In this document: positions 46,741 through 56,763 of the stretch, in pieces
Numbering within the stretch: the first letter of the stretch is position 1
Layout of the letters: each line of letters opens with the position of its first letter
DNA from: Mycolicibacter hiberniae
Lineage (GTDB): Bacteria; Actinomycetota; Actinomycetes; Mycobacteriales; Mycobacteriaceae
NCBI RefSeq assembly: GCF_010729485.1
Contig: NZ_AP022609.1
Coordinates: forward strand, 1,612,001 to 1,676,000
Direction: 5' to 3'
DNA: 64,000 nucleotides
Translations under genes and position numbers: made by a program
The notes under the pieces: generated by a model
The model's database searches: none
Told to the model about the DNA's origin: nothing
What the model saw: only the letters and a program-made list of their open reading frames with translations

Positions 46741-47100
46741 ATGACAACGATCGATGTCGAGGCACCCGAAGGACCTGTGCAGGCCCTGCTGGATGTTCCG
46801 CAGGGGTCCGGGCCGTGGCCCGGTGTGGTGCTCGTCCATGATGCGATCGGTTACGGCAGAGACATGCGGGCCGTTTCCCGGCGGGTCGCCGCCGGCGACC
46901 GGTTACGCGCCGTGGCCGAGAAGCACCACATCCCCCATGACATCAAGGTGTACCGCGACGCCGGGCACAGCTTCGCCAATCGGCTGCCGGCCCAGCCGCT
47001 GCTGCGCATCGCCGGGTACGGATACAACGAGGCCGCGGCCGCCGATGCCTGGAACCGGGTGTTCGCCTTCTTCGCCCAGCACCTGAGGCCCGGCGCCTGA
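46741..47100 (+). pseudogene. Dienelactone hydrolase family gene with internal in-frame deletion (Rv2054-like)
   Basis: The 119-codon frame joins the first about 45 residues of a dienelactone hydrolase (TTIDVEAPEGPVQALLDVPQ, PGVVLVHDAIGYGRDMRAVSRR) straight to the last about 70 (HIPHDIKVYRDAGHSFANRLPAQ ... DAWNRVFAFFAQHL). About 120 central residues of the normal 230-240 are gone, including the nucleophile Cys elbow (usually GFCxGG). The His of GHSFAN remains. The frame is preserved, but activity is not expected. An AATACT box 6 nt before the ATG suggests it is still transcribed. Confidence 0.8.
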
Positions 47101-47104
47101 GCGC

Positions 47105-47803
47105 TCAGTCGCGATCGCCGGCCGCGGCCAGGACCCGCGGGAACAGCACGTTGTTCTCCTTGTGCACGTGCAGGTGGATGTCGGACTCCAAGTCGGCCAG
47201 GCCGGCCAGCATCGCGGTGTAGCTGGCGCAGGCGTCCGCCGGGACCGCGTAGCCGCCGGTGAGCGCACGCAGTTCGGCCAGCAGGTCACCGCACCGATCG
47301 TGTTCGTCCTGATTGCCGGACAGCTCGGCACGCACATGGTCCGGCAGGGCCTGGTTCGGACGCCCGGCGTGCAGGCTGATCTGGGGAAACAGCAGGGTCT
47401 CCTCGCGGCGCAGGTGCGACTCCATCTCTTCCCGCAGCCTATGGAAGACCTCGCGGACGCCGATCAACTCGCCGTGCCGGGGGCCGTGCACCCGCGCCAC
47501 TTTGGCGACCAACTCGGTCAGCCGGGGGAACTCATCCCACAGGAACCGGTGGTGGGTGCTGACGATATGGGCGATCAGCGACACATCGTCGTAGCCGGCC
47601 CAGTCGGCCGGCCGACCCGGTTCGCCGGCGTTGAGTGCCGCCAGCAGTTCACCGGCATCGACTCCGTCGGCGGCACATGCATCGGCCAGGCGACGCCGGC
47701 CGTGGCAGCAGAAGTCGATCCCGAAACGGCTGAGGATGCGGGTGGTCGACGGATCGGCGGTGACGATGTCGCCGAGAATCTGCTCTCCCGTGTAGGCGGC
47801 CAT
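47105..47803 (-). CDS. ric: Di-iron iron-sulfur cluster repair protein (RIC/ScdA/YtfE type)
   Basis: Protein of 232 aa. An N-terminal ScdA/DUF542 domain has the FGIDFCCHGRRRLADAC motif, and a C-terminal hemerythrin-like domain has the di-iron ligands IAHIVSTHHRFLWDE, HRLREEMESHLRREETLLFP, NQDEHDRCG and DIHLHVHKENNVLFP. It repairs Fe-S clusters damaged by NO or peroxide. The ATG at 47803 has GAGG 6 nt upstream; a GTG at 47815 is less likely. Confidence 0.9.
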   Translation of the reverse strand: MAAYTGEQILGDIVTADPSTTRILSRFGIDFCCHGRRRLADACAADGVDAGELLAALNAGEPGRPADWAGYDDVSLIAHIVSTHHRFLWDEFPRLTELVAKVARVHGPRHGELIGVREVFHRLREEMESHLRREETLLFPQISLHAGRPNQALPDHVRAELSGNQDEHDRCGDLLAELRALTGGYAVPADACASYTAMLAGLADLESDIHLHVHKENNVLFPRVLAAAGDRD

Positions 47804-47885
47804 GGAAGTCCTCACCGTCGGTGTCCGGTCCCCCGGAGCCAGTTTAGATGAACACAGTCCACTATATATGGCGGGTGGTCGCCGG

Positions 47886-48278
47886 CTACGCGGTGGCGTC
47901 GCCCGGGGTCAGTGCCAGACCGACGTTGGTGCGCATGCCGCCTCGCAGCTTGCTGAAGAGGGTGAACACCCGGCCGAAGAGCTTGTAGCGCTTGCCGATC
48001 GCGTCGTAGACCTCACCGGTGTGCGACTTGTCCAAGACGGTGGCAACGGCCTCGACGGCCTCGCCTTTGGGGCGGCCACGGACGTCGCATTCCGCCAGAG
48101 TGACGCGCGGGTTGTTACGAATCCGCTTGACCTTCCAGGAGGATTCCTGGGTGATGACCAACAGGCGGTCGCCGTCGGGCGCGGCCCATACCGGAGTCGG
48201 TTTGGGACGACCGTCTTTGGTGAAGGTGGTCAGGAGCAGATACTCAGACTTGGCGATCTGGGCGAAAGTGGGTGCCAT
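47886..48278 (-). CDS. PPOX-class F420-dependent oxidoreductase (Rv2061c-like)
   Basis: Split-barrel protein of 130 aa (FAQIAKSEYLLLTTFTKDGRPKPTPVWAAPDG, SWKVKRIRNNPRVTLAECDVRGRPKGE) of the FDOR-B/pyridoxamine-phosphate-oxidase-like type, likely to use F420H2. The VGLALTP end is typical. Position fits Rv2061c. The substrate is unknown. Confidence 0.83.
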   Translation of the reverse strand: MAPTFAQIAKSEYLLLTTFTKDGRPKPTPVWAAPDGDRLLVITQESSWKVKRIRNNPRVTLAECDVRGRPKGEAVEAVATVLDKSHTGEVYDAIGKRYKLFGRVFTLFSKLRGGMRTNVGLALTPGDATA

Positions 48279-48364
48279 GACCGCGAACCTACCCCCCGAG
48301 CAGCTCCCACGCCCGTAGCCGGGGCGCGGGCGGCTCGTGCGCCGGACGCCGCGTTGCTTGGCCG

Positions 48365-48694
48365 CTAGAGCGGCGGGCTGCTGGGGAGCGGGGCCAGGTC
48401 GGCGAACCTGGGCACCTCGGATTTCCCGGATTTGACCGGCACCTCGCCGTCCATGAAGTCGGCGACGGCATCGAAGGTGATCAGTCCGTAGCGGACCAGC
48501 AGATCGACCGCGTTCAGCCCGAAGTGGGTGGCGACCCGGATCAGGTTGTCGGCGGTGATCAGACGCCCTTCGTGGGCTGCCTTGTAGTAGGCCGACTTGC
48601 GATAGCCGAAGGCCTCATATACCTCCGTCGCCGGCAGCGGCCTACCGACCAGGTAGGGCAACACGACCGACGGATCTTTCTTACGATCGTCCAT
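48365..48694 (-). CDS. Small helix-turn-helix-like protein
   Basis: Protein of 109 aa with a probable DNA-binding core: RPLPATEVYEAFGYRKSAYYKAAHEGRL, then NLIRVATHFGLNAVDLLVRYGLI, a pattern close to phage-repressor or XRE-like proteins of actinobacteria. The C-terminal 25 residues are a Pro/Ser-rich tail. The ATG at 48694 is preferred because a TAGAGT box lies 8 nt upstream (leaderless). The inverted repeat next to that box suggests self-regulation. No phage genes are adjacent. Confidence 0.65.
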   Translation of the reverse strand: MDDRKKDPSVVLPYLVGRPLPATEVYEAFGYRKSAYYKAAHEGRLITADNLIRVATHFGLNAVDLLVRYGLITFDAVADFMDGEVPVKSGKSEVPRFADLAPLPSSPPL

Positions 48695-48702
48695 GTTTTT
48701 AC

Positions 48703-48732
48703 ACTCTAGTCTGTTCAAGGGGGAAAGAACAG
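48703..48732 (-). promoter_or_regulatory. Promoter and inverted repeat of the small HTH gene
   Basis: TAGAGT (minus strand, 48703-48708) lies 8 nt before the ATG. Immediately upstream, CTGTTC (48711-48716) and GAACAG (48727-48732) form a perfect 6-bp inverted repeat with a 10-nt spacer over the -35 region. It is a likely operator for the encoded protein (inference). Confidence 0.5.
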
Positions 48733-48837
48733 GAAAGTGTATTGCGGTTCTGCGCGATTTCCCCCAGGCCGGCAACGTCGGACTCCGAGATATCCTACGT
48801 ATCGCACGGTACCGGCCGCGAACCGGCCTGCGCCGCA

Positions 48838-49587
48838 TTAACGCGGCATTCTGCGCCACACCGTCTGCGGCAGCAGTCGCAGCCCGGCGAACAGTGGCTG
48901 CAGCGCCCACGGCACCCACACCGTGCGTCGGCCCTTACGCAGTGCCCGGGCCGCCGCGTCTGCCACCTGGGGCGCCGTGCTGGCCAGCGGTGCCGGACGC
49001 ATCCCCGCCGTCATCCGGCCGACGACGAATCCCGGGCGCACAACCAACAGGCGCACCCCCGTGCCGTGCAGTGCGTCGGCCAATCCGGCGGCAAAGCCGT
49101 CGAGGCCGGCTTTGGCCGAACCGTAGACATAGTTGGCCCGGCGTACCCGCACACCCGCCACCGAGGAGAACACCACGACGCGGCCCCGGCCGGCGGCGCG
49201 CATCGCCGAGGCCAGGTGGGTGAGCAAGCTGATCTGAGCGACGAAGTCGGTGTGCACGACAGCCACCGCATGTGCGGCGTCGGACTCCGCGCGGGCCTGA
49301 TCCCCCAGGATCCCGAAGGCCAGCACGGCGGTCCCGATCGGGCCGTGTTCGGCGATCAGCGACTGCACCAGCGGGCCGTGCCCGGCCAGATCGTCGGCGT
49401 CGAACTCCACCGGATGCACCGCGACCGCCCCCGCGGCACGCACCACCGCGATCTCGGCGTCGAGCCGGTCGCTGGATCGGGCCGCCAGCACCACCGTGGC
49501 CCCCGGCGCGAGCCGCTTCGCCAGCTCGATGCCGATCTCACTGCGGCCCCCGAAAATCACCACCGGCCCGTCAACCGTGTCGTTCAC
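48838..49587 (-). CDS. SDR-family reductase, DprE2-like (Rv2073c-like)
   Basis: SDR of 249 aa with an early nucleotide motif VVIFGGRSEIGIELAKRL, AFGIL in place of NNAG, VVVFSSVAGVRVRRANYVYGSAKAG (Ser, Tyr, Lys catalytic set) and the C-terminal WALQPLFAGLRLLPQTVWRRMP membrane-associating segment seen in decaprenylphosphoryl-ketoribose reductase DprE2 and its paralog Rv2073c. GTG at 49587 is chosen because a GATAAT box lies 7 nt upstream; a GTG at 49602 would overlap that box. Confidence 0.85.
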   Translation of the reverse strand: MNDTVDGPVVIFGGRSEIGIELAKRLAPGATVVLAARSSDRLDAEIAVVRAAGAVAVHPVEFDADDLAGHGPLVQSLIAEHGPIGTAVLAFGILGDQARAESDAAHAVAVVHTDFVAQISLLTHLASAMRAAGRGRVVVFSSVAGVRVRRANYVYGSAKAGLDGFAAGLADALHGTGVRLLVVRPGFVVGRMTAGMRPAPLASTAPQVADAAARALRKGRRTVWVPWALQPLFAGLRLLPQTVWRRMPR

Positions 49588-49594
49588 GGCTGTG

Positions 49595-49614
49595 ATTATC
49601 ACCTGCGCTAGCGT
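49595..49614. promoter_or_regulatory. Divergent leaderless promoter pair of the SDR and F420 genes
   Basis: Minus-strand GATAAT (49595-49600) is 7 nt before the SDR GTG at 49587. Plus-strand TAGCGT (49609-49614) is 8 nt before the ATG at 49623. The -10 boxes are only 8 nt apart, so the two promoters must overlap. Confidence 0.5.
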
Positions 49615-49622
49615 GGGCGACG

Positions 49623-50036
49623 ATGGCGAACGCGACTACCCGACTGACCAGCGATGCGTTGGCGTTTCTCACCGAACGTCACCTGGCGATGCTGACTACC
49701 CTGCGGACCGACAACTCGCCGCACGTGGTGGCCGTGGGCTTCACCTTCGATCCGAAGACCCACATCGCCCGGGTGATCACCAGCGGGGGTTCGCAGAAGG
49801 CCCTCAACGCCGAACGTGCCGGGATCGCCGTGCTGAGTCAGGTGGACGGCGCGCGCTGGTTGTCCCTGGAAGGCAGCGCGACGGTCAATGACACGCCGGC
49901 CGCGGTTCGCGACGCCGAACTGCGTTACGCCCAGCGGTACCGCACGCCGCGGGTGAACCCGCAACGCGTGGTGATCGAAGTCCAGGTGGAGCGGGTCCTG
50001 GGTTCTTCCGACCTGCTCGACCGCGGCACCCGCTAG
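49623..50036 (+). CDS. F420H2-dependent biliverdin reductase-like protein (Rv2074-like)
   Basis: FDOR-B split-barrel protein of 137 aa, the same length I recall for Rv2074, an F420H2-dependent biliverdin reductase. Motifs are [44 protein letters not shown]-like [34 protein letters not shown], and [31 protein letters not shown]. It probably limits haem-breakdown product or related tetrapyrrole stress. It overlaps the pepE stop by 4 nt (convergent). Confidence 0.87.
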   Translation: MANATTRLTSDALAFLTERHLAMLTTLRTDNSPHVVAVGFTFDPKTHIARVITSGGSQKALNAERAGIAVLSQVDGARWLSLEGSATVNDTPAAVRDAELRYAQRYRTPRVNPQRVVIEVQVERVLGSSDLLDRGTR

Positions 50037-51175
50037 CCCTGCGGTGACCGCACCGGGACCACCACCAGGTCATGCGGCCGGTGGTTCAGGGGCTCCACCC
50101 CGTCGGCGGTGACGATCACGATGTCTTCGATACGGGCACCCCATGCGCCGGGAAAATAGATTCCGGGTTCGACCGAGAACGCCATGCCCGGCCGAAGCTG
50201 CTCGGCATTGCCGGCGACGATGTAGGGCTCTTCGTGCACCGAGAGGCCGATACCGTGTCCGGTGCGGTGCACAAAGTATTCCGCCAGGCCCGCCTCGGCC
50301 AGTACGTCGCGCGCCGCGGCGTCGACCTGCTCGGCGCTCACTCCCGGTCGAACACTGGCCACCGCGGCGCGCTGCGCCTGCTGTAGCACCGAATAATTTT
50401 GTGCGACAACCGGATCAGGCTCACCGATGCTGTAGGTCCTGGTCGAGTCGGAATGGTAACCCGGCTCAACCGGACCGCCGATGTCGATGACGACGATATC
50501 GCCGGCTTGAAGTTCCCGGTCCGAGCACTCATGGTGCGGGTCGGCGCCGTTGGGACCCGAGCCCACGATCACGAAAGCCACCTCCGAATGCCCTTCGGCC
50601 AGGATCGCCGCGGCGATGTCGGCGGCGACATCGGCTTCGGTGCGGCCGGGCACCAAGAACTCCGGCACCCGGGCGTGCACCCGGTCAATGGCCGCACCGG
50701 CCTTGCGCAGGGCATCGATCTCGCTGGGGTCCTTGACCATTCGCAGCTCACGAAGGACCGCGGTCGCCAAGATGGGGGTGGCGCCGAGCACGTCGGCCAG
50801 CGGCAGCAGGTGCAGGGCCGGCATCGAATCGGTGACCGCGACCACCGCCCCCGCACCTGCCGCACCCAGCGCTTCGCCCACCATCCGGTAGGGGTCTTGG
50901 CCGTCGACCCAATCACGCACCGCCACGCCCAGATCGGCCACCGCGGACTCACGGAGCGCCGCCAGTTCCAAGCGCGGCACCACGATGGTGGGCGGACCGG
51001 ATGCCGGGAGCACCAGGGCGGTCAGGCGCTCGAAAGTCTGAGCCCGCGACCCGATCAGGTAGCGCAGGTCGTAACCGGGGGTGATCACCAGCCCGGCCAG
51101 CCCGGCATCGGCGGCGGCGGCAGCCGCGGCGGACAATCGGTGGGCGTAAACGCTGCTGTCGAACCGGGAAGTCAC
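50033..51175 (-). CDS. pepE: Xaa-Pro dipeptidase / M24 aminopeptidase (PepE-like)
   Basis: M24 metallopeptidase of 380 aa: an N-terminal creatinase-like domain (to about residue 140), then a pita-bread fold with the dinuclear metal ligands in [24 protein letters not shown] (two Asp), [15 protein letters not shown] (His), [11 protein letters not shown] (Glu) and [11 protein letters not shown] (Glu). It cleaves X-Pro bonds. GTG at 51175 is chosen because TAGCCT lies 7 nt upstream on this strand. Corresponds to Rv2089c. Confidence 0.9.
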   Translation of the reverse strand: MTSRFDSSVYAHRLSAAAAAAADAGLAGLVITPGYDLRYLIGSRAQTFERLTALVLPASGPPTIVVPRLELAALRESAVADLGVAVRDWVDGQDPYRMVGEALGAAGAGAVVAVTDSMPALHLLPLADVLGATPILATAVLRELRMVKDPSEIDALRKAGAAIDRVHARVPEFLVPGRTEADVAADIAAAILAEGHSEVAFVIVGSGPNGADPHHECSDRELQAGDIVVIDIGGPVEPGYHSDSTRTYSIGEPDPVVAQNYSVLQQAQRAAVASVRPGVSAEQVDAAARDVLAEAGLAEYFVHRTGHGIGLSVHEEPYIVAGNAEQLRPGMAFSVEPGIYFPGAWGARIEDIVIVTADGVEPLNHRPHDLVVVPVRSPQG

Positions 51176-51182
51176 GCACACC

Positions 51183-51206
51183 AGGCTAACCGGAGGCAAA
51201 TAGGCT
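51183..51206. promoter_or_regulatory. Divergent leaderless promoter pair (pepE and exonuclease)
   Basis: Minus-strand TAGCCT (51183-51188) is exactly 7 nt before the pepE GTG, and plus-strand TAGGCT (51201-51206) is exactly 7 nt before the exonuclease ATG. The two boxes are near mirror images within 38 bp between the genes. Confidence 0.55.
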
Positions 51207-51213
51207 GGCACGC

Positions 51214-52176
51214 ATGACTGCTCCCGTGCTGCTGCTCGACGGTGCCAGTATGTGGTTCCGTTCCTACTTCGGGGTACCGTCCTCGATCACTTCACCCGAC
51301 GGACGGCCGGTGAACGCGGTGCGCGGCTTCTTCGACTCGGTGGCCACCCTGATCACCCGCCAGCAGCCCGCGCGGCTGGTGGTCTGTCTGGATCTGGACT
51401 GGCGGCCGCAGTGGCGGGTGGACCTGATCGACTCCTACAAGGCCCATCGGGTGGCCGAGGAAGTCCCCGGCGACGCCGATACGCCCGATGTCGAGGAGGT
51501 TCCCGACGAGCTGAGCCCGCAGGTGGAGATGATCGGCGAGTTGCTGGACGCGTTCGGGATCGCCACCGGCGGCGCGCCGCACTACGAAGCCGACGATGTG
51601 CTGGGCACCTTGGCGGCGGCCGAGCGAAGCGCCCCAGTGGTCGTCGTCAGCGGCGACCGCGACCTCCTGCAGGTGGTGGCCGTCGAGCCCGTCGAGGTCT
51701 CGGTGCTCTACCTGGGCCGCGGATTGGCACGGGCGACCCTGTTCGGCCCGAACGAGGTGGCACAGCAATACGGTTTGCCGGCCGGCCGCGCCGGGGCCGC
51801 CTACGCCGAGATGGCCCTGCTGCGCGGAGACCCCTCCGACGGGCTGCCGGGGGTGCCCGGCATCGGTGAGAAGACCGCGGCTGCGCTGTTGACCCAGTAC
51901 GGATCGCTGGAAGCGGTGCTGGCCGCGGCCGACGACGCGCAGTCCGCCATGGCCCGAGGTGTTCGGGCCAAGCTGCAGGCGGCGCGGGACTACATCGCCG
52001 CCGCAGCACCGGTGGTACGGGTGGCCACCGATGCCCCGGTCACACTGTCCACGGCCTCGGACATCCTGCCGCGCGCGGCCGCCGACCCGGCGCGAGTCGC
52101 CGAACTGGCGGCGCACCTGGGGGTGGGATCCTCGATCGCCCGCCTGCAGCGGGCGCTCGACGCGTTACCGGACTGA
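51214..52176 (+). CDS. 5'-3' exonuclease (Pol I N-terminal domain-like, Rv2090)
   Basis: FEN-like nuclease of 320 aa: [69 protein letters not shown] and [12 protein letters not shown] provide the acidic metal-binding residues. The helix-hairpin-helix [17 protein letters not shown] binds DNA. It lacks polymerase domains, so it is a stand-alone flap/5' exonuclease for repair or Okazaki processing. Confidence 0.92.
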   Translation: MTAPVLLLDGASMWFRSYFGVPSSITSPDGRPVNAVRGFFDSVATLITRQQPARLVVCLDLDWRPQWRVDLIDSYKAHRVAEEVPGDADTPDVEEVPDELSPQVEMIGELLDAFGIATGGAPHYEADDVLGTLAAAERSAPVVVVSGDRDLLQVVAVEPVEVSVLYLGRGLARATLFGPNEVAQQYGLPAGRAGAAYAEMALLRGDPSDGLPGVPGIGEKTAAALLTQYGSLEAVLAAADDAQSAMARGVRAKLQAARDYIAAAAPVVRVATDAPVTLSTASDILPRAAADPARVAELAAHLGVGSSIARLQRALDALPD

Positions 52177-52186
52177 ACCGCCGGCG

Positions 52187-52906
52187 CTACTTGGGCCGAC
52201 CGACCTCGTAGGTGCCCGAGTTGTCCTGGAAGGTGACGGTCACCTGGCGTTTGGTGCCGTCGATGCTGACCTCGCAGGTGAAGGTGTCGCCCTGCTTGAC
52301 CACCGGGCTCTGTCCGTTGTTGCACCGGACGTCCTTGACGTTCTTCGCGCCGTAGCCGTTGGTCTGGTCGGCCAGGATCTGCTGCACGCCCTCCTGGGCC
52401 TTGTCGATGTCGAGCTTGGTGGTCACGAAGAAACCGGGCTTCCAGAAACCCAGCACCAGCAGCACCAGCACTGCGATGGCGACGGATGCGGCGAGCGTGC
52501 TGCCGACCACCGCGGACGGGCGCTTGGTGGCGGTCCCCGGCGCGGGGAACTGGCCCGGCTGCGGCGGGTACTGACCGTAGGGAGCAGCCGGCTGACCGTA
52601 CGGGCCGGGCTGGCCGTACTGACCGTAGGGAGCAGCCGGCTGACCATAGGGGCCGGGCTGCCCGTACGGAGCCGGAGCCGGCTGACCGTACTGTTCGGGC
52701 TGCGGGTAGCCGGGATACTGCTGCGGCGCCGACGGATAGCCCTGCTGAGGGTATTGCGGGTACTGCTGCGGCGTGTAGGCCGGAGGCTGCCACTGCTGCT
52801 CGGCGCCGGTTGCGGGACCCTGCCCGGTGCCCGGCTGGTCCTCGGGCTGGCCAGGCTGCGGAGGCTGCCACGGTTGCGTGGGGTCGTATCCCTGCGGTCC
52901 GCTCAT
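52187..52906 (-). CDS. Pro/Gln/Tyr-rich membrane protein with DUF4333 domain (Rv2091c-like)
   Basis: Protein of 239 aa. The first 130 residues are low-complexity PQQYP/PYGQPG repeats, followed by one membrane helix ([23 protein letters not shown]) and an extracytoplasmic DUF4333 domain with two cysteines ([23 protein letters not shown]), likely a disulfide. GAGGA precedes the ATG. It converges on the exonuclease gene. Function unknown. Confidence 0.87.
   Translation of the reverse strand: MSGPQGYDPTQPWQPPQPGQPEDQPGTGQGPATGAEQQWQPPAYTPQQYPQYPQQGYPSAPQQYPGYPQPEQYGQPAPAPYGQPGPYGQPAAPYGQYGQPGPYGQPAAPYGQYPPQPGQFPAPGTATKRPSAVVGSTLAASVAIAVLVLLVLGFWKPGFFVTTKLDIDKAQEGVQQILADQTNGYGAKNVKDVRCNNGQSPVVKQGDTFTCEVSIDGTKRQVTVTFQDNSGTYEVGRPK
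52571..52666. repeat. 48-bp tandem repeat, two copies, inside the DUF4333 gene
   Basis: Two 48-bp units begin at 52571 and 52619, differing at a few bases, and encode a duplicated 16-residue [16 protein letters not shown]. The reading frame is kept, so copy number can vary without disrupting the gene. Confidence 0.8.
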
Positions 52907-52979
52907 CGTTGTTCCTCAAGTCCTCTCACGTAGCGGGTGCTGATCACCGCCGGCTCTCCACCGTAGCGCCCGGACAAGC

Positions 52980-55823
52980 CTACCCGGCGTCAACGGCAAC
53001 AACCCCGCGTAAAACCGTGTCGATCGCCTGTTTTGCGGTGGCCCGCAGTTCCGGATTGGGCGCGGCGTTGCGCAACTGGTCCAGCAGGTCGAGTACCTGG
53101 CGGCACCAGCGGACGAAGTCCCCCGCCGACAACGGCGAAGCGCTGCCCGGCCCGCGTGCGTTGTCGCTGGCGGCCAGCGCCGACGCCAGATCCCCGGTGC
53201 GGGCCCAGCGGTAGACCGCGGCGACGAACCCGTCATCGGGTTCCCGGGTGGGGTTGATGCCGTGGCGGCGTTCGTCGGCCCGCAACGCCGCCGACAGCTT
53301 GCGGGTCTGCTGCAGGGCCCGGCGCACCGGCTCGGTGGGCGCCTGCAGGCTGGGCGGTCCGCCCGGCCCGTCCGCACCGCGGGTCTCATAGAGCACCGCC
53401 GAGACTACCGCCGCCAACTCGGCGGGCTTGAGGCTGTTCCAGGCGCCGGTCCGCAGGCATTCGGCCACCAAAAGGTCGCTCTCGCTGTAGATCCGGGCCA
53501 GCATCCGGCCGTCGTCGGTGACCTGCGGGGCGGGTGATGCCGGCTGGCCGGGGTCATCGCTGTCCGGCTCCGGTGCGCCGCCGGGCGGGCCGATGAATCC
53601 GCGCTCGGTCAACAGCCCGACGATCCGGTCGAAGGTGCGCGCCAGCGAATTGGTGGCGGCCTCGACCTTCCGGCGCAGCTGCGCGTTGTCGGCCTCCACC
53701 CGCAGGTAGCGTTCCGCGGCACGCACTTTAGCGTCGCGATCCGGCATCTGGTGCACCGGATGGTCGCGCATCCGCTGGCGCAGCGCCGCCAGTTCCGGAT
53801 CGCCCGGTGCATCCTCGGCGCCCGCGCCCCGGCGGCTGTGCCCGGTGGGCACGGGCAGTCCTGCGGCAGCCGAGCGCAGCGCCGAGGCCAGGTCGCGGCG
53901 GACCCGCGGCTGGCGATGTTCCACCCGCTTGGGCAGGCTCATCGTGCCGATCGGCGCGATGGCACCGGAATAGTCCGCTGAGGAGATCCGGCCCGCCCAG
54001 CGATGTTCGGTGAGCACCAGGGGGCGCGGTTCGTCGGAGTCGCGGTCGGCCGCCAGCACCACCGCCAGTCCGCCGCGGCGGCCATGGGTGATGCTGATGA
54101 TGTCGCCGCGGCGCAGCGCCGCCAGCGCCGCGCCGGCCGCCTGCCGCCGGGCCACCCGGGAGGCGCGGGCCTGGACGCGTTCGCGTTCGGAGATCTTTGC
54201 GCGCAGCCGGGCGTAGTCGAGCACCGCCGAGTCGCGTCCCCCGAACTCCGCGGCGATCTCGTCCAGGGTGCGCTCACCGCGTTCGGCGCTGCGCACCAGT
54301 CCGACCACCGACCGGTCGGCCTGGAACTGCGCGAAGGACTGCTCCAACAGCTGGTGGGCCTGCTCGGGCCCCATGTGCTGGACCAGATTGATGGTCATGT
54401 TGTAGGACGGCGCGAAGGAGCTGCGCAGCGGGAAGGTCCGGGTGGAGGCCAGCCCGGCGACCTGGTCGGGGTCAGTGGTGCTGTCGGCGGGATGCCACAT
54501 CACCACCGCATGGCCTTCGATGTCGATGCCGCGCCGGCCGGCCCGGCCGGTCAATTGGGTGTACTCCCCCGGCGTCAGCGCGGCGTGCTGCTCGCCGTTG
54601 AACTTCACCAGCCGTTCGAGCACCACGGTGCGGGCCGGCATGTTGATGCCCAGGGCCAGTGTTTCGGTGGCGAAGACAGCCTTGACCAGACCTGCGGCGA
54701 ACAGTTCTTCGACGGTGTGGCGAAACACCGGCAGCAGTCCGGCGTGGTGGCCGGCCAGGCCGCGCAGCAGCCCCTCCCGCCATTCGTAGTAACCCAGGAC
54801 ATCCAGGTCGTCGTCGGCCAGGTCGCCGCAGCGGTGGTCGATCACCTCGGCGATCCGGGCCCGTTCGGACTCGGTGGTGAGTCGCAGTGGCGAACGCAGG
54901 CACTGCTTGACCGCGGCGTCGCAGCCGGCCCGGGAGAACACGAACGTGATCACCGGCAGCAGGCCCGCGGAGTTCAGCACCGCGATGACGTCGGGGCGCA
55001 TGGGCATCCGGTAGCCGGACCGGTCCGGCCGGCCCGATCCCGCACCCCGGTGCCGGCGAGTGCTGCCCCAGTCGGTGAGCCGGTCGGCCTCCCGGCGATG
55101 GGCGATGTGGCGCAGCAACGTGGGGCTGACCCGGGGCCGGCCGCCCGACGCCGGCGCCGTGGCATCCGGCGGCGATTCGAACAGATCGAACAGCCGCTTG
55201 CCGACCATCATGTGCTGCCACAACGGAACCGGGCGGTGCTCGTCGACCACGACGGTGGTGTCGCCGCGCACGGTCTGGATCCAGCCGCCGAACTCCTCGG
55301 CGTTGCTGACCGTCGCCGACAGGCTGACCAGGCGCACCTCTTCGGGCAGGTGCAGGATGACTTCCTCCCACACCGCGCCGCGCATCCGGTCGGCCAGGAA
55401 GTGCACCTCGTCCATGACGACATGGGACAGGCCCTGCAGGGCGGGCGAATCCGCGTACAGCATGTTGCGCAGCACCTCGGTGGTCATCACCACAACCGGC
55501 GCGCCTGCGTTGATCGACAGATCGCCGGTCAACAGCCCCACCCGATCCTTGCCGTAGCGGGCCACCAGGTCGGTGTGCTTCTGATTGCTCAGCGCCTTGA
55601 TCGGCGTGGTGTAGAAGCACTTGCCGCCGCCGGCCAGGGCCAGGTGCACCGCGAACTCGCCGACGACGGTCTTGCCGGCGCCGGTGGGGGCGCACACCAG
55701 CACGCCCCGACCGTCTTGCAGGGCCGCACAGGCCCGGCGCTGGAAGCCGTCGAGCCCGAAGGGCAGCTCGGCGGCGAACCGGCTCAGCTCGGAGGGCCCC
55801 GACGTGTCAGGCGGGCTAGTCAT
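52980..55823 (-). CDS. helY: DEAD/DEAH-box helicase HelY (Ski2/Mtr4-like)
   Basis: Superfamily-2 helicase of 947 aa. Q-like [19 protein letters not shown], Walker [14 protein letters not shown] (about residues 45-57), DEVH box [15 protein letters not shown] (about 137), [12 protein letters not shown], then the second RecA domain with [20 protein letters not shown] and [19 protein letters not shown], and a long C-terminal Ski2-like helical region. Likely acts in RNA or DNA remodelling. Overlaps tatC by 8 nt. Confidence 0.93.
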   Translation of the reverse strand: MTSPPDTSGPSELSRFAAELPFGLDGFQRRACAALQDGRGVLVCAPTGAGKTVVGEFAVHLALAGGGKCFYTTPIKALSNQKHTDLVARYGKDRVGLLTGDLSINAGAPVVVMTTEVLRNMLYADSPALQGLSHVVMDEVHFLADRMRGAVWEEVILHLPEEVRLVSLSATVSNAEEFGGWIQTVRGDTTVVVDEHRPVPLWQHMMVGKRLFDLFESPPDATAPASGGRPRVSPTLLRHIAHRREADRLTDWGSTRRHRGAGSGRPDRSGYRMPMRPDVIAVLNSAGLLPVITFVFSRAGCDAAVKQCLRSPLRLTTESERARIAEVIDHRCGDLADDDLDVLGYYEWREGLLRGLAGHHAGLLPVFRHTVEELFAAGLVKAVFATETLALGINMPARTVVLERLVKFNGEQHAALTPGEYTQLTGRAGRRGIDIEGHAVVMWHPADSTTDPDQVAGLASTRTFPLRSSFAPSYNMTINLVQHMGPEQAHQLLEQSFAQFQADRSVVGLVRSAERGERTLDEIAAEFGGRDSAVLDYARLRAKISERERVQARASRVARRQAAGAALAALRRGDIISITHGRRGGLAVVLAADRDSDEPRPLVLTEHRWAGRISSADYSGAIAPIGTMSLPKRVEHRQPRVRRDLASALRSAAAGLPVPTGHSRRGAGAEDAPGDPELAALRQRMRDHPVHQMPDRDAKVRAAERYLRVEADNAQLRRKVEAATNSLARTFDRIVGLLTERGFIGPPGGAPEPDSDDPGQPASPAPQVTDDGRMLARIYSESDLLVAECLRTGAWNSLKPAELAAVVSAVLYETRGADGPGGPPSLQAPTEPVRRALQQTRKLSAALRADERRHGINPTREPDDGFVAAVYRWARTGDLASALAASDNARGPGSASPLSAGDFVRWCRQVLDLLDQLRNAAPNPELRATAKQAIDTVLRGVVAVDAG

Positions 55824-56724
55824 GCGGCGCGGCGACCGGTGTGGGCGCTTCGATGGGTGAAACCTCGTCGTCGGCCAGCGCGGTGGCCGCCTCCCGCCGG
55901 GCCTTGCGCCGGTCGTGCAACCGGGCGATCTGAATGGCGAATTCCTGCAGCAGGGTCAGGGTGCAGCCCAGCACGATCATCGAGAACGGGTCGGAGCCCG
56001 GAGTGAAGAAGGCGGCGAACACGAACATCGAGAAGATCAGCCCGCGCCGCCATTCCTTGAGCCGGTCGTAGCTCACCACGCCCACCATGTTCAGCATCAC
56101 GATCAGCAGCGGGAACTCGAAGCTGATCCCGAACACCACCAGCAGGTTCAGCAGGAACCCGAAATAGCGGTCGCCCGACAACGCGGTCACCTGGACGTCG
56201 CTGCCGACGGTCAGCAGAAAACCGAGGGCTTTGGACAGCACCAGGTAGGCCAGGATGGCGCCGGTGACGAACAGCACGGCCGCCGACACCACGAAGGCCA
56301 CCGCGAAGCGCCGCTCCTTGCGGTACAGACCCGGGGTGATGAAGGCCCACAGCTGGTAGAACCAGACCGGGCAGGCCAGCACGATCCCGGCGGCCAGCCC
56401 GACCTTGAGCCGCAGCATGAACTGATCGAACGGCGCGGTGGCCAGCAGTCGGCATTGCCCGTCGGGCCCGATCGCCGCCCGCGAGGAGGCCGGCAGCTCG
56501 CAGTACGGGTGGCGCAGCCACTCGCCGAGGCTTTCCAGGCCGAAGAGCGGCTGGGTGTACCAGATGAACCCGACGATCGTGGTGACCACGATCGCGGCCA
56601 CCGAAATCAGCAGCCGGGTGCGCAGTTCCCGCAGGTGGTCGACGAGCGACATCGTCCCGTCGGGATTGGTCCGGCTGCGGCGCTGACGCGGATCCAGCCG
56701 CCGCAGAACACCGAGTGTGCGCAC
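55816..56724 (-). CDS. tatC: Twin-arginine translocase subunit TatC
   Basis: Six-helix membrane protein of 302 aa: [23 protein letters not shown], the periplasmic [14 protein letters not shown] loop, [38 protein letters not shown] (conserved Glu/Phe signal-binding region) and [17 protein letters not shown]. It recognises RR signal peptides. GTG start; 39 nt after tatA. Confidence 0.95.
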   Translation of the reverse strand: MRTLGVLRRLDPRQRRSRTNPDGTMSLVDHLRELRTRLLISVAAIVVTTIVGFIWYTQPLFGLESLGEWLRHPYCELPASSRAAIGPDGQCRLLATAPFDQFMLRLKVGLAAGIVLACPVWFYQLWAFITPGLYRKERRFAVAFVVSAAVLFVTGAILAYLVLSKALGFLLTVGSDVQVTALSGDRYFGFLLNLLVVFGISFEFPLLIVMLNMVGVVSYDRLKEWRRGLIFSMFVFAAFFTPGSDPFSMIVLGCTLTLLQEFAIQIARLHDRRKARREAATALADDEVSPIEAPTPVAAPHD

Positions 56725-56763
56725 AGTCGAAGGGGACGCGGTCGCCGCGACGGCGGGACCGGG

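Noticed and set aside
48365..48732. Prophage insertion around the HTH gene
   Set aside because: No integrase, structural genes or att-like repeats nearby; neighbours are in conserved order.
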